A DNA stretch of 64,000 bases from Lentilactobacillus diolivorans DSM 14421 (GCF_001434255.1 NZ_AZEY01000090.1:157792-221791), one strand, 5' to 3'; numbered from the stretch's first letter, positions 7,832 through 16,784 are shown. Made by a program: numbers and translations. Notes: generated by a model not told the origin, from the sequence alone.

Positions 7832-8008
7832 TTATTAAACAGAGAGCTGATGTTGCTGAAAGTCAGCATTCGAAATGGCAATTAATTAATTGGCTGCATC
7901 CGTTATCTGCATGAGAGGCAATTCATATTCGAATTGTGGAATTGGGTGGAACCGCGTTTAATACATAACGCCCCTAGTACTGTAGTTGGTACTGGGGGCG
8001 TTTTTTTG
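7832..8008 (+). promoter_or_regulatory. T-box leader with shortened Stem I
   Basis: The T-box core GGGTGGAACCGCG is at 7944-7956. The terminator hairpin ACGCCCCTAGTAC / GTACTGGGGGCGT with seven T is at 7968-8007. The Stem I apical region AGAGAGCTGATGTTGCTGAAA...TCAGC is clear. The lower 5' arm is nearly absent, and AGTT replaces the usual AGUA. The specifier cannot be set firmly; GAA-ATG-G at 7872-7878 would give methionine. The leader should allow permease expression when the cognate tRNA is uncharged. Confidence 0.75.
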
Positions 8009-8033
8009 ACGAATTTTTAGGAGGAAATTGGAA

Positions 8034-9398
8034 ATGGAAAAAAGTAAAGCACCAAATCGTTTGTCACGTTCATTAAAAAGTCGACATATTCAAATGATTG
8101 CTATCGGCGGCGCAATTGGAACCGGCTTGTTTCTTGGTTCTGGATCGGCGATTCATACATCGGGACCATCGATTATTTTGTCGTATCTCATTGTAGGCTG
8201 TTTTTGCTTTCTGCTGATGCGGGGCATTGGTGAATTACTCCTTTCCGATACAAGTAAGCACTCGTTTCTGGACTTTGTAAAAATTTATTTAGGAGACCGT
8301 TGGGAATTTGTGACTGGATGGACGTATTGGTTCTGCTGGATTAGTCTGGCAATGGCTGATTTAACTGCAACCGGAATCTATATTAAATATTGGTTCCCGG
8401 CTGTCCCACAATGGATTCCGCCACTGATTATTTTGCTTTGCTTATTTGCTGCAAATCTCGTAAATGTTGGTTTGTTCGGGGAATTAGAATCCTGGTTTTC
8501 TATGATCAAAGTTGTTGCGATTATCTTATTGGTGGTGGTTGGATTTGGCTTAGCGATTTTTCAAGTAAAAACAGCAACCTCAACAGCTTCATTTTCGCTT
8601 TTGGTTTCTCACGGCGGCTTTTTCCCAACTGGTTTTCACGGTTTCCTGATGTCATTTCAAATGGTCGTGTTTGCTTTTGTGGGGATTGAAATGGTTGGGC
8701 TAACCGCTGGTGAAACAGATAACCCAGAGGAAAATTTGCCCAAAGCGATTAACAGTCTACCAATTCGGATTGGCCTTTTCTACATTGGATCAATGATTGC
8801 CGTTATGAGTGTGTTTCCATGGAATAAAATTACGACCACTGCCAGTCCGTTTGTTCAAGTTTTTTCAGGTGTAGGAATCGTTGGTGCCGCCGGTATTTTG
8901 AATTTCGTTGTTTTAACAGCGGCCGTTTCGGCTACTAATAGTTGCTTATTTAGCACCAGCCGGACGATGTACGCCTTGAGCATGGGGGGAAATGCGTCGT
9001 CATTTTTAACGAAGCTCGGTCGAAATGGGGTTCCGAATATTGCGCTCAATTTTTCAACGGCCTTTTTGCTCATTATCGTTATTTTGAATTATTTTATTCC
9101 AGCAGGTGTTTTTAATCTAGTCTCCAGTGTTTCAACGATTAATTTTGTAGTCGTCTGGGTAGTTTTAATTATTGTTCACATTAAATATCGCCGTAAGCAT
9201 CCTAAGGGGACCAAGACATTTTCGATGCCCGGATATCCGGTTACTGATTATTTAAGCTTAGCATTCTTCATTTTTATTCTTGGCTTTTTATTAATCAGCT
9301 CAGCCACGCGGATTGCAATGATTATTTCATTAATTTCGATTGGAATAATGTTAATTATTTATCAAATTATTTCAAGAAAATCGTCTTTCTCAAAATGA
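8034..9398 (+). CDS. APC family amino acid permease
   Basis: A polytopic membrane transporter of 454 aa with about 12 helices, in the AAT branch of the APC superfamily. The N-terminus SLKSRHIQMIAIGGAIGTGLFLGSG is the family signature, with IGGAIGTG forming the substrate-binding unwound helix. The GELESWFSMIKV segment is also typical. It imports an amino acid with protons; the substrate should be the amino acid read by the T-box in front. An in-frame TTG at 8028 exists, but ATG 8034 is 9 nt behind AGGAGG and is preferred. Single-gene transcript. Confidence 0.88.
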   Translation: MEKSKAPNRLSRSLKSRHIQMIAIGGAIGTGLFLGSGSAIHTSGPSIILSYLIVGCFCFLLMRGIGELLLSDTSKHSFLDFVKIYLGDRWEFVTGWTYWFCWISLAMADLTATGIYIKYWFPAVPQWIPPLIILLCLFAANLVNVGLFGELESWFSMIKVVAIILLVVVGFGLAIFQVKTATSTASFSLLVSHGGFFPTGFHGFLMSFQMVVFAFVGIEMVGLTAGETDNPEENLPKAINSLPIRIGLFYIGSMIAVMSVFPWNKITTTASPFVQVFSGVGIVGAAGILNFVVLTAAVSATNSCLFSTSRTMYALSMGGNASSFLTKLGRNGVPNIALNFSTAFLLIIVILNYFIPAGVFNLVSSVSTINFVVVWVVLIIVHIKYRRKHPKGTKTFSMPGYPVTDYLSLAFFIFILGFLLISSATRIAMIISLISIGIMLIIYQIISRKSSFSK

Positions 9399-9474
9399 CC
9401 GGGTTAAGTTGAAATCACTTGTCATTGACCTTACACTAATGAGTAACGAGTGTAGAAAAATGTGAGGAAAGACA

Positions 9475-10380
9475 ATGATAAAAATTCATAAATTGCCGCA
9501 ATATACTTGGATTGAGGTTGTTGAGCCGAAAGAATCAGAGTTAAGTGATGTGATTGATAACTATCAGTTGCCAAGAAAATTTAAAAACTACATGCTGGAC
9601 AAACATGAACAGCCGCGAGCCAACTACGATGATTTAACCGATTTTGGTGTGTTGGTAATTCGAGCATTGACCAACCATTCCGGAAACAACACAACCACCG
9701 TTCCCATCTTCATTGGTTTTGATAACCGGGTGCTCATCACAGTATGTCATGGCCTGGAACAATCGCAATTAATTAAAATTGCAGACGACTCAGGGGTTTC
9801 TGAGATAAGTGAACATATTTTTTCAGCTTTACTTGCTATCCTGTCACCTTATTTTGACAATCTTGATGAGATTAGTCAGAAAGCTGAGAAGTTGGAAGGA
9901 ATTCGCGGTCGGGGGATTAGCAATCGCAACTTGGATGCCTTATCGATATTGAAAACGAACTTAGTCTACCTACGATCGGCTACGGCAGGAAATCTCATTG
10001 CGCTTCAAGACTTACAGGGAATCTTGAAGGGCCGAAGTAATTTAATGGCCACAGGCGGAATTAAAGTTAATCAGCAGATTGCCGACCTGATTGTTGAATA
10101 TAAGCAGTGCCAAACAATGTTCGATGTCGAAGGTGATGTCGTGAGCGAAACCGAATCGGCATTTGGTAATATTTTGAATAATAAATTGAATCAAACAATG
10201 CAATTTTTAACTGTCTGGTCGTTGATTCTGGCAATCCCGCCAATTATTTCGGGATTTTATGGGATGAATGTTAAATTACCATTTGCAGGTCGAACAGAAG
10301 CGTGGTTTGATACGTTAATATTAACGTTACTATTTGTCTTGGGAATGGTTCTCTATTTGAAGATTAAAAAGCGGTTTTAA
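9475..10380 (+). CDS. CorA family divalent cation transporter
   Basis: This 301-aa protein has a long cytoplasmic funnel domain (residues 1 to about 235, with a helical, coiled region around 120-230). Two C-terminal transmembrane helices follow. The universal CorA signature GMN lies at the end of the first helix, in the run SGFYGMNVKLPF. It likely carries Mg2+ or another divalent cation as a homopentamer. It belongs to the short Gram-positive CorA branch, in which substrate specificity is poorly predicted. GAGGAAAG precedes the ATG. No Mg2+ riboswitch is visible upstream. Confidence 0.88.
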   Translation: MIKIHKLPQYTWIEVVEPKESELSDVIDNYQLPRKFKNYMLDKHEQPRANYDDLTDFGVLVIRALTNHSGNNTTTVPIFIGFDNRVLITVCHGLEQSQLIKIADDSGVSEISEHIFSALLAILSPYFDNLDEISQKAEKLEGIRGRGISNRNLDALSILKTNLVYLRSATAGNLIALQDLQGILKGRSNLMATGGIKVNQQIADLIVEYKQCQTMFDVEGDVVSETESAFGNILNNKLNQTMQFLTVWSLILAIPPIISGFYGMNVKLPFAGRTEAWFDTLILTLLFVLGMVLYLKIKKRF

Positions 10381-10439
10381 ATGTTGTCTTAGATTAACGC
10401 CAACTTGGCTAAATCGTTGGCTGTCTGTTGATTTTGTTT

Positions 10440-10571
10440 GTATATATATATAAATAGGACTGGGACAAAAGTAATTTTGTCCCAGTCCCGTTTTGTGTAA
10501 TTACGATTATTACCGAATGGAAACGTGCGCCAAAAGGCAACTTCCTGCCGCGTAACCGCCTTTCGTCCCAC
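10440..10571. repeat. Type C terminator hairpin plus deleted type B repeat
   Basis: A short TA dinucleotide run (10440-10451) precedes a type C hairpin at 10458-10488 (GGACTGGGACAAAA / TTTTGTCCCAGTCC). After the usual linker (GTGTAATTACGATTATTACCG), a type B copy at 10524-10571 lacks its whole centre: GCCAAAAGGCAACTTCC joins almost directly to CGCCTTTCGTCCCA. It sits between convergent genes and probably terminates both. Confidence 0.75.
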
Positions 10572-10604
10572 TCTCATTTTTGGACTTGAATGATAATAGC
10601 TGGA

Positions 10605-10964
10605 TTATTTTCCCTGACTTTTTACTGGTTCACCATTATCGTATCGTCGTAGAGCGTTCAGCGCATTGGTGACGTTTCCCCGGACAATATCGGTATGACT
10701 AACATCAATAATTTTTAAATCGGCGATTAGTTCGTCTGGTAAGCTGTTAAGAATGCGATCATCCATCAGAATAATGTCATTTGTCGGAACACTTGGATCG
10801 AAGAAATGTTCGGCGACTACGTTAATTGATCTTCTAATTGAGTGAATACCATTTTTTAATTGATCACAAAAATTTTGAATGAGTGCATCATCCACGATTG
10901 CATTTCCCGTCAATGAAGGTTGAATTTTACCAACCCGAATGTCGCCAACGACTCTTATGTTCAA
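10605..10964 (-). CDS. Hypothetical protein
   Basis: A soluble protein of 119 aa that I do not recognise. It alternates strands and helices (NIRVVGDIRVGKI, IILMDDRIL, DLKIIDVSHTDI) and has no signal peptide, membrane segment or obvious catalytic motif. The N-terminal RVVGDIRVGKIQPS strand pair could be a small beta domain. The start is TTG, placed 5 nt after GGTGAG. It is monocistronic, between a repeat and a membrane protein gene on the same strand. Confidence 0.6.
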   Translation of the reverse strand: MNIRVVGDIRVGKIQPSLTGNAIVDDALIQNFCDQLKNGIHSIRRSINVVAEHFFDPSVPTNDIILMDDRILNSLPDELIADLKIIDVSHTDIVRGNVTNALNALRRYDNGEPVKSQGK

Positions 10965-11099
10965 TGAATCTCACCGCCCCGTTTTTATTGCTCCAAGTCA
11001 TGGTATCACGTTAATAGAAGGTGATACGGAAAAATGAAATCATCTTTTATCAAAATTAACTTTATTAACCAAAATATAAGATTTAGTGAGGATGAGTTT

Positions 11100-11801
11100 T
11101 CAAGCAAAAGTAATCAACGCAAATAATAATTGACAAAATAGGGAAATATTTTGATGCTTATCTTCATTTTGTGCATGAGCCCGCAACTCAAAAAATAAAT
11201 AGAATGCTAAAATAATGGATATCCCTAAAATTCGGGTAAAGGAGATGCTTAAGGAGAAGCAAATGATCAAAATGACTACCAGAATTGCCCACAATGAAGA
11301 TTGGTTGTTTTTTTTCATAAATGCAGGAAATGAGAAAAAAATATTGGCAAAAATTAAGAGCGTAATATACATTAACGATACTAATGAAAAATAATGGTGG
11401 TAGGAAATGTTGAACAAAAAAACGATACCACTGCCATTAATAACGCCGTAAATAATCCACTGGCAGTGGGGCTCGTCCACCAGGTGGGTTAACGCAAGTA
11501 AGTTAGCTGCTCCAAAATCAATTAGGAGAAGCAGCCCATCAGCCAAGTGATTGTTGACATAAAAGAAAAGTCCCAAAATGCAAATAAAGGTATCACACAA
11601 AAACAGTGACAAGCGACTAAACTTTGAGGTAACGATTAAGCAGAATAAAGCAGCAAGTGGTAACCCCAATAATCCTAATTTTAGTAATTCATGATTGAGA
11701 AAGAATTGTGAGAATGCAATATTTGAAAATAACATCCAGATAGCTAATAACATCAACGTTCGAATGCCAAATTGAATTTGACTGGCATACCTTGCGATCA
11801 C
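11100..11801 (-). CDS. Hypothetical polytopic membrane protein
   Basis: An integral membrane protein of 233 residues with about seven or eight hydrophobic helices and few charged residues outside short loops. There is no family motif I can name. The only long polar stretch is near the C-terminus (RAHAQNEDKHQN). The start is GTG at 11801, directly behind AGGGGGG. It stands alone and diverges from metK. A role in transport or sensing cannot be deduced. Confidence 0.65.
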   Translation of the reverse strand: MIARYASQIQFGIRTLMLLAIWMLFSNIAFSQFFLNHELLKLGLLGLPLAALFCLIVTSKFSRLSLFLCDTFICILGLFFYVNNHLADGLLLLIDFGAANLLALTHLVDEPHCQWIIYGVINGSGIVFLFNISYHHYFSLVSLMYITLLIFANIFFSFPAFMKKNNQSSLWAILVVILIICFSLSISFTRILGISIILAFYLFFELRAHAQNEDKHQNISLFCQLLFALITFA

Positions 11802-12020
11802 AATGAAGCCCCCCTTAAACAGTTCTGAATAACAGTTTACTATAACTTGGAGGGGATTAAGTCAAGCTGTGTCAAAAGTAACTGATGTTTAATATTTTAA
11901 ATCAAATGTTGAAATTATCAATTCGGGTTGAATCTGATTGAAATCTGATGGCAGACACGGTTTTAACTCAAATTTTAGGTTCCAAAACAAAAAGATCTGT
12001 GATAATATGGAAAAGTTATG

Positions 12021-12086
12021 AGTTCCCGATAGGATTCGCGCTGGACGTGAAGAAGCCTTGTAACCTAAAAAATAAGTAGGGGGAAA
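12021..12086 (+). promoter_or_regulatory. SMK box (SAM-III) riboswitch of metK
   Basis: The conserved blocks appear in order: GTTCCCGATAGGAT, a variable hairpin, GCCTTGTAACC, and the Shine-Dalgarno run AGGGGGAA 7 nt before the metK ATG. In the known SMK class, S-adenosylmethionine stabilises pairing between the GTTCCC region and the ribosome binding site and so blocks translation. Here TTCCC can pair with the GGGGGAA directly. This is a translational feedback switch on SAM synthesis. Confidence 0.92.
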
Positions 12087-12091
12087 ATAAA

Positions 12092-13297
12092 ATGCGTGAA
12101 AGACATTTATTTACTTCGGAATCAGTTTCAGAAGGACATCCGGATAAGATTGCCGATCAGATCAGTGATGCAATTTTAGACGCGTTGTTAGCAAAAGATC
12201 CAGATGCACGAGTTGCATGTGAGACATCCGTTACGACCGGATTGGTTCTCGTATTTGGTGAAATTTCCACAAGTGCCTATGTCGATATTCAAAAAGTCGT
12301 TCGTGATACGATCAAACGAATTGGTTACGTTGATGGTCGTTATGGGTTTGATGGCGATTCATGTGCCGTCATTGTTGCACTTGATGAACAATCACCTGAT
12401 ATTGCCCAAGGAGTTGACGATGCCTTAGAAGAACGTCATGGACAAACCGATCCATTAGATAAGATTGGTGCCGGTGATCAGGGGTTGATGTTTGGTTATG
12501 CCATTAATGAAACACCAGAATTAATGCCACTACCAATTTCATTGGCTCATCACTTAATGCAAAAACAGGCTGAGTTACGTAAGAACGGCACCATCCCTTA
12601 TCTTGGTCCTGATGCCAAGGCTGAAGTGACCGTTGAATATGATGACGATGATAAGCCATTTCGTGTCGATACTGTTGTTCTAAGTACGCAACATGATGAA
12701 GGTGTTACGCTGGAACAAGTTCGTTCAGATGTGATTGAGCAAATTATTAAAAAGGTCATTCCTAGTCGTTATTTGGATGACAAAACGCGTTATTTAGTTA
12801 ATCCAACTGGTCGTTTTGTCATTGGCGGCCCTCAGGGTGATGCTGGTTTAACCGGCCGAAAGATTATTGTTGATACTTACGGTGGTTATGCACATCATGG
12901 TGGTGGTGCCTTTTCCGGAAAAGACGCAACTAAGGTTGATCGCTCAGCTAGTTATGCCGCTCGTTATATTGCTAAAAACATTGTCGCAGCCGGTTTAGCT
13001 GATCAAGTTGAGATTCAATTAGCTTATGCAATTGGAGTTGCCAAACCAGTTTCCATTGATATTAATACCTTTGGGACGGGGAAGGTTTCTTCAGAACAAT
13101 TGATTGAAGCAACTCGAAAGACTTTTGATCTTCGACCCGCTGGAATTATTAAAATGCTTGACCTGAAACGACCGATTTATGAACAAACGGCTGCTTATGG
13201 TCATTTTGGCAGAACTGATATTGATTTACCTTGGGAACATACTGATAAAGTAGATGCGTTAAAAGACTATTTCAAGTTAAAAACGGCTAAAAACTAG
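12092..13297 (+). CDS. metK: S-adenosylmethionine synthetase
   Basis: MetK (401 aa) makes S-adenosylmethionine from methionine and ATP. The family's signatures are intact: [21 protein letters not shown] at the N-terminus with the ATP-contacting HPDK, GAGDQG (metal and phosphate loop) and the GGGAFSGKD loop. Length equals that of other bacterial MetK. It forms the cytoplasmic link between methionine supply and all SAM-using methylation, including mnmM nearby. Translation is controlled by the SMK box directly upstream, and a strong hairpin terminator follows 6 nt after the stop. Confidence 0.97.
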   Translation: MRERHLFTSESVSEGHPDKIADQISDAILDALLAKDPDARVACETSVTTGLVLVFGEISTSAYVDIQKVVRDTIKRIGYVDGRYGFDGDSCAVIVALDEQSPDIAQGVDDALEERHGQTDPLDKIGAGDQGLMFGYAINETPELMPLPISLAHHLMQKQAELRKNGTIPYLGPDAKAEVTVEYDDDDKPFRVDTVVLSTQHDEGVTLEQVRSDVIEQIIKKVIPSRYLDDKTRYLVNPTGRFVIGGPQGDAGLTGRKIIVDTYGGYAHHGGGAFSGKDATKVDRSASYAARYIAKNIVAAGLADQVEIQLAYAIGVAKPVSIDINTFGTGKVSSEQLIEATRKTFDLRPAGIIKMLDLKRPIYEQTAAYGHFGRTDIDLPWEHTDKVDALKDYFKLKTAKN

Positions 13298-13303
13298 TTA
13301 GCG

Positions 13304-13337
13304 AAACGCCCTTGAAAAAATTCAAGGGTGTTTTTTT
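13304..13337 (+). terminator. metK terminator
   Basis: AACGCCCTTGAA and TTCAAGGGTGTT pair around four A and end in seven T. Confidence 0.85.
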
Positions 13338-13367
13338 GACCAAAATTTTAAATGAAGGAGATATTTC

Positions 13368-14843
13368 ATGACAAAGACAGCTTCTAAAAGTAACGTTGCA
13401 TTAGTCACCATTGCATTATTTGTTGCAACGTTTATGAGCGCCATCGAGGGGACAATTGTCTCGACTGCTATGCCAACAATTGTCGGTGACTTGCGCGGGG
13501 TTGCCCTAATGAATTGGGTATTTTCGATCTTTTTACTAACAAATGCGATCGCGACACCGATATACGGAAAATTGGCTGATAGTGTTGGACGTAAACCAAT
13601 GTTTATTTTGGGAATTTTAATTTTTATCATTGGATCAGTCATGTCTGGCTTATCCCACTCAATGCTGGTTCTGATTATTTGGCGAGCTATCCAAGGCATT
13701 GGAGCTGGTTCGATTATGCCAATTTCAAATACAATTATTGCCGATATTTATCCCTTGGAAAAGCGCGCTCAGATCCTAGGCCTGAATAGCTCTGCCTGGG
13801 GAATTGCATCTGTAGTTGCGCCGTTATTAGGTGGTTTTATTGTTGATCACTTAAGTTGGCACTGGATTTTCTTTATTAATTTGCCGATTGGTTTGATTGT
13901 TTTGATCATGGTTCAATGGTTTTTTCATGAAGAAAAACGGCACGTTAAAAGTAAGATGGACATAGCTGGGACCTCTTGGCTAACTTTAACTTTATTGGCC
14001 GTGATGTACGCTTTTCAACTCATTGGCCAGAATCCTGTTAATTGGAAAGTTGTTGCGGTGTGTTTCTTGGTCACAATCATTTCAGCCATCATGTTTATTC
14101 GAGTTGAGCGAGTCGCTAAAGATCCATTAATTCCGATGGCCCTTTTTGACAATCGGACCTTCGTTGTTCAAAACATTGTCGTATTTTTAGTAAGCGGCTT
14201 TTTGATTGGATACGAAGTCTATTTGCCGGATTGGACACAGGGAATTTTGGGGTTACGAGCTTCAATGGCCGGATTTGCCGTTACTCCAAGTTCATTGATG
14301 TGGATATTTGGATCGTTCTTTGCTGGAAAATTATTAGCAAGAATTTCTCCATATCGGATTATCAATTTGAGTCTTTTTTTCATTTTAGTTGGGGCAATTG
14401 TTATGGTCTTGCTACCGGCATATACCCCGTTTGCCGGTTTTCTGCTGATTTCCGTTATTTGTGGAATTGGCTTTGGATTGACAATTACCACATCGATTAT
14501 TAGTGTTCAAAATACTGTTAAACCGACTGAAATCGGGGTCGCTACTTCATTTAATACGTTGTGTCGGACATTAGGCCAAACATTGATGATTTCAGTGTTT
14601 GGAATCGTCATGAATATGACGATGTTGCGTGGGGTGCGTCAGACTGAGGGAACGTCGTTGAAAATGATGGACAAATTAATTAACCCGCAAACAGCTAATG
14701 AATTATCAACCAACGTCTTGCCAAAACTAAGAAATATTCTGTACCAATCGCTTCATAATGTTTTTGTTGTGGCCTTGATTTTGATTTTAATCGCCTATGC
14801 GGCTAATTTTATCGATCGAAAAAATCGGAATGGGCACTTATAA
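13368..14843 (+). CDS. MFS drug exporter, DHA2 (EmrB/QacA) family
   Basis: A 491-aa transporter with about 14 membrane helices. Motif A is GKLADSVGRKP after helix 2. RAIQGIGAGSIMP is the motif typical of helix 4, and GLNSSAWGIASVVAPLLGG is the DHA2 motif C in helix 5. These proteins expel hydrophobic or cationic compounds in exchange for protons. Glu near the N-terminus in SAIEGTIV is unusual, because most family members have Asp there (the acidic helix-1 residue of QacA-type pumps). AAGGAG precedes the ATG. No regulator gene is adjacent, and the substrate is unknown. Confidence 0.88.
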   Translation: MTKTASKSNVALVTIALFVATFMSAIEGTIVSTAMPTIVGDLRGVALMNWVFSIFLLTNAIATPIYGKLADSVGRKPMFILGILIFIIGSVMSGLSHSMLVLIIWRAIQGIGAGSIMPISNTIIADIYPLEKRAQILGLNSSAWGIASVVAPLLGGFIVDHLSWHWIFFINLPIGLIVLIMVQWFFHEEKRHVKSKMDIAGTSWLTLTLLAVMYAFQLIGQNPVNWKVVAVCFLVTIISAIMFIRVERVAKDPLIPMALFDNRTFVVQNIVVFLVSGFLIGYEVYLPDWTQGILGLRASMAGFAVTPSSLMWIFGSFFAGKLLARISPYRIINLSLFFILVGAIVMVLLPAYTPFAGFLLISVICGIGFGLTITTSIISVQNTVKPTEIGVATSFNTLCRTLGQTLMISVFGIVMNMTMLRGVRQTEGTSLKMMDKLINPQTANELSTNVLPKLRNILYQSLHNVFVVALILILIAYAANFIDRKNRNGHL

Positions 14844-14848
14844 AAAGA

Positions 14849-15045
14849 GTGGTCTAAAGAGCGGTTAGATCCCAGAGTATAAGACCCCCAACCCTAATAT
14901 TCCGTTTCTGAATATTAGGGTTGGGGGTCTTATATGGCTGGGATCTTGCTCTTTAGACCACGTTTCGGCTTGGAAGTCGAAAAAAGATTTGATTTCAAAA
15001 ATTAGGTTAAAGTGTCTTATATGGCCGGGATCTGCTCTTTAACGG
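14849..15045. repeat. Type A palindromic repeat (CCAACCCTAATATT subtype) with a trailing half copy
   Basis: The full copy (14849-14961) has outer arms GTGGTCTAAAGAGC and GCTCTTTAGACCAC and inner arms AAGACCCCCAACCCTAATATT and its complement. A half copy follows at 14997-15045 (TTAGGTTAAAGTGTCTTATATGG...TGCTCTTTAACG). The remaining sequence up to 15171 shows nothing recognisable. The gap lies between convergent genes. Confidence 0.8.
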
Positions 15046-15171
15046 TTTGGGATAGGTGAGGTAAAGATTTAAGTGACCTGGTCTTTGACGTTAATCATCT
15101 AAAATCGGCTTTCAACTATACTGACTTGCGGATGAGTTTGGAAATCTAATCAAACAAACGCCATACTTTAA

Positions 15172-15768
15172 TTAACTGTTTTTAACTGTTGGAGCAATGT
15201 TTTGAATTACCAGAACGAACGGTGGCTCGTGTTTTTGATTAATGAATTGATAAGTAAGGGCAGCAAACTTTTTTTGGTCCAATGATTTGCCAAAATCGAG
15301 AATGGCATTCTTTTCCGTCTGTCCGCCAGGATGACCATAGTAGATGACGATTACCACTAGCCCATTTTGTTTTAAATGGTTTAAGCAGCCCTTAATTGCT
15401 TCGATAGTTGATTCTGGATGGGTGATAATCGATTTGTCTCCTCCGGGGAGATAACCAAGATTGAAGATTGCCGCTGAAATTAAGCTCTTTTTAGGTAAAA
15501 AATGATCGAGTTGAGAATGACTGGCTGTAAACAAGTGAATATTTTCTTCGTTCAAGCCATTTGCTTTCAGTCGATCATGTGTGTGATTAATCGCCGTTTG
15601 TTGAATATCGAAACCGTAGACACTTCCGGTTTTACCGACTAAATTTGCAAGTAGCAACGTATCATTACCGTTGCCAACGGTGCAATCAACGACAGTGTTC
15701 CCTCTGCTAATAATGTGTTTTAAAAGTTGATGACTATACGCCAATGCATTTGGCAATTTTTCTGACAT
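15172..15768 (-). CDS. mnmM: tRNA wobble-uridine methyltransferase MnmM (YtqB family)
   Basis: This class I SAM-dependent methyltransferase of 198 aa belongs to the YtqB family. In Bacillus, the family installs the final methyl of mnm5(s2)U at the tRNA wobble position. The SAM motif VVDCTVGNGNDTLLLA is followed by VYGFDIQ (motif II acidic residue) and the family-specific FNLGYLPGGD, where other methyltransferases have NPPY. IYYGHPGG also fits YtqB. The start codon overlaps the stop of the PAP2 gene (TAATG), with AGGAG 8 nt upstream, so the two are translationally coupled. Confidence 0.88.
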   Translation of the reverse strand: MSEKLPNALAYSHQLLKHIISRGNTVVDCTVGNGNDTLLLANLVGKTGSVYGFDIQQTAINHTHDRLKANGLNEENIHLFTASHSQLDHFLPKKSLISAAIFNLGYLPGGDKSIITHPESTIEAIKGCLNHLKQNGLVVIVIYYGHPGGQTEKNAILDFGKSLDQKKFAALTYQFINQKHEPPFVLVIQNIAPTVKNS

Positions 15769-16403
15769 TACAGAACTCCTATCTTTTCAAAAATAATTTG
15801 GCTGATCCGCAGTAGGAAAAATCCTAGTGTCCAGCCACCTAAAACATCACTTGCAAAATGGACGCCAACGTAAATTCTGCTCAATCCAATTAAAATGATA
15901 AACAATCCAATCAGGCAGTTAATAATAAGTCGTTGGGATTTCTTGGCCATTATATGGTTGATAATAATGATTAAGCTGCCGCCAACCATCATAGCACTCA
16001 TTGAATGGCCACTTGGAAAGCTGCTTGAATGAACTTGAACCAGATGGGCCAATGTTGGTCGTTGACGATCAATGAGCAACTTGATGAGTGAGTTAACCGG
16101 TCCCGCTAAGACAATGCCATTAACGAACAAGAAAAAGGCACTGCGGCCATTATCAATTAATAAAAGAATCAGACACGCACCGACAATAAATCCAATTGCG
16201 GGGCCAACATTCGCCATTTGAGTAAACTGAATTGTCAAACGGGTTAACGTCGGATTGGCAAATTCTCGGACAAATTGACTAGCAGTACTGTCAAAAGACG
16301 ATATCCAGGATTGTTTAAAAATAACGCCGTAAGTGATGATAAGAAAAACGGCTAACGATAAAATGGTAATCAGATAGTGGTTGTGACGAAATGATAATTT
16401 CAA
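15768..16403 (-). CDS. PAP2 family membrane phosphatase
   Basis: A membrane-bound phosphatidic acid phosphatase type 2 protein, about 211 aa with six helices. All three PAP2 signature motifs are present: KLLIDRQRP, PSGHS, and SRIYVGVHFASDVLGG. It probably dephosphorylates undecaprenyl pyrophosphate or a phosphatidyl lipid at the outer membrane face. The frame opens at ATG 16430, but an extended -10 box at 16433-16438 would start the transcript downstream of that ATG. TTG 16403, 9 nt after CTGGAG, is therefore preferred. It is co-transcribed with mnmM. Confidence 0.85.
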   Translation of the reverse strand: MKLSFRHNHYLITILSLAVFLIITYGVIFKQSWISSFDSTASQFVREFANPTLTRLTIQFTQMANVGPAIGFIVGACLILLLIDNGRSAFFLFVNGIVLAGPVNSLIKLLIDRQRPTLAHLVQVHSSSFPSGHSMSAMMVGGSLIIIINHIMAKKSQRLIINCLIGLFIILIGLSRIYVGVHFASDVLGGWTLGFFLLRISQIIFEKIGVL

Positions 16404-16432
16404 TATTTTCAACTCCAGTGTTAATATCATAA

Positions 16433-16441
16433 TTATAGCAC
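16433..16441 (-). promoter_or_regulatory. Extended -10 promoter of the PAP2-mnmM operon
   Basis: On the minus strand the sequence reads TGCTATAAT, a perfect extended -10 element. No good -35 box lies upstream, which is normal for this class. It decides the start codon of the PAP2 gene. Confidence 0.5.
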
Positions 16442-16450
16442 GGTGATCTA

Positions 16451-16479
16451 TTGTTTTTTATTGGTGGTTTTGTTATGAT
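16451..16479 (+). promoter_or_regulatory. Promoter of the leuS T-box transcript
   Basis: TTGTTT (16451-16456) and TATGAT (16474-16479) are 17 bp apart, about 30 nt before the leader structure. Confidence 0.45.
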
Positions 16480-16499
16480 AATAAGCAATAATTTCAATC

Positions 16500-16747
16500 T
16501 AGTGAAAAATGAAGAGACGAATTAGTAACTAATCATTTGTTGTCCAGAAACTGAGTGGGGGCTGTGAACTCAGAGCAAGTGGTGGTGAACTCATCGTCGA
16601 ATGCCTGGTCGAATTTGAGTAAGCCAGGTCGGTTTTATCGCCGTTATCGGTTTTGAGTGCTCATTTTATTGTAAATGAGAATATAGGTGGTACCGCGATA
16701 AATCGTCCTATAAGAAACCCAGTGTGGTTTCTTATAGGGCTTTTTTC
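16500..16747 (+). promoter_or_regulatory. T-box riboswitch, leucine specifier CTC, for leuS
   Basis: The specifier loop has AGTA (16524-16527) on its 5' strand and GAACTCA on its 3' strand, giving CTC (Leu) at 16590-16592. The apical AGAAACTGAGTGGGGCTGTGAACTCAG arm lies between. The T-box sequence AGGTGGTACCGCG is at 16685-16697. The terminator CCTATAAGAAACC / GGTTTCTTATAGG with a T run is at 16706-16747. Uncharged tRNA-Leu should favour the antiterminator. Confidence 0.92.
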
Positions 16748-16784
16748 ATTATTTTGAAAAAATTTGAAAGGTGGCAGTTGCATA

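Noticed and set aside
10440-10452. TA dinucleotide run as a phase-variation tract
   Set aside because: It is short, lies between the 3' ends of convergent genes and touches no promoter or coding start.
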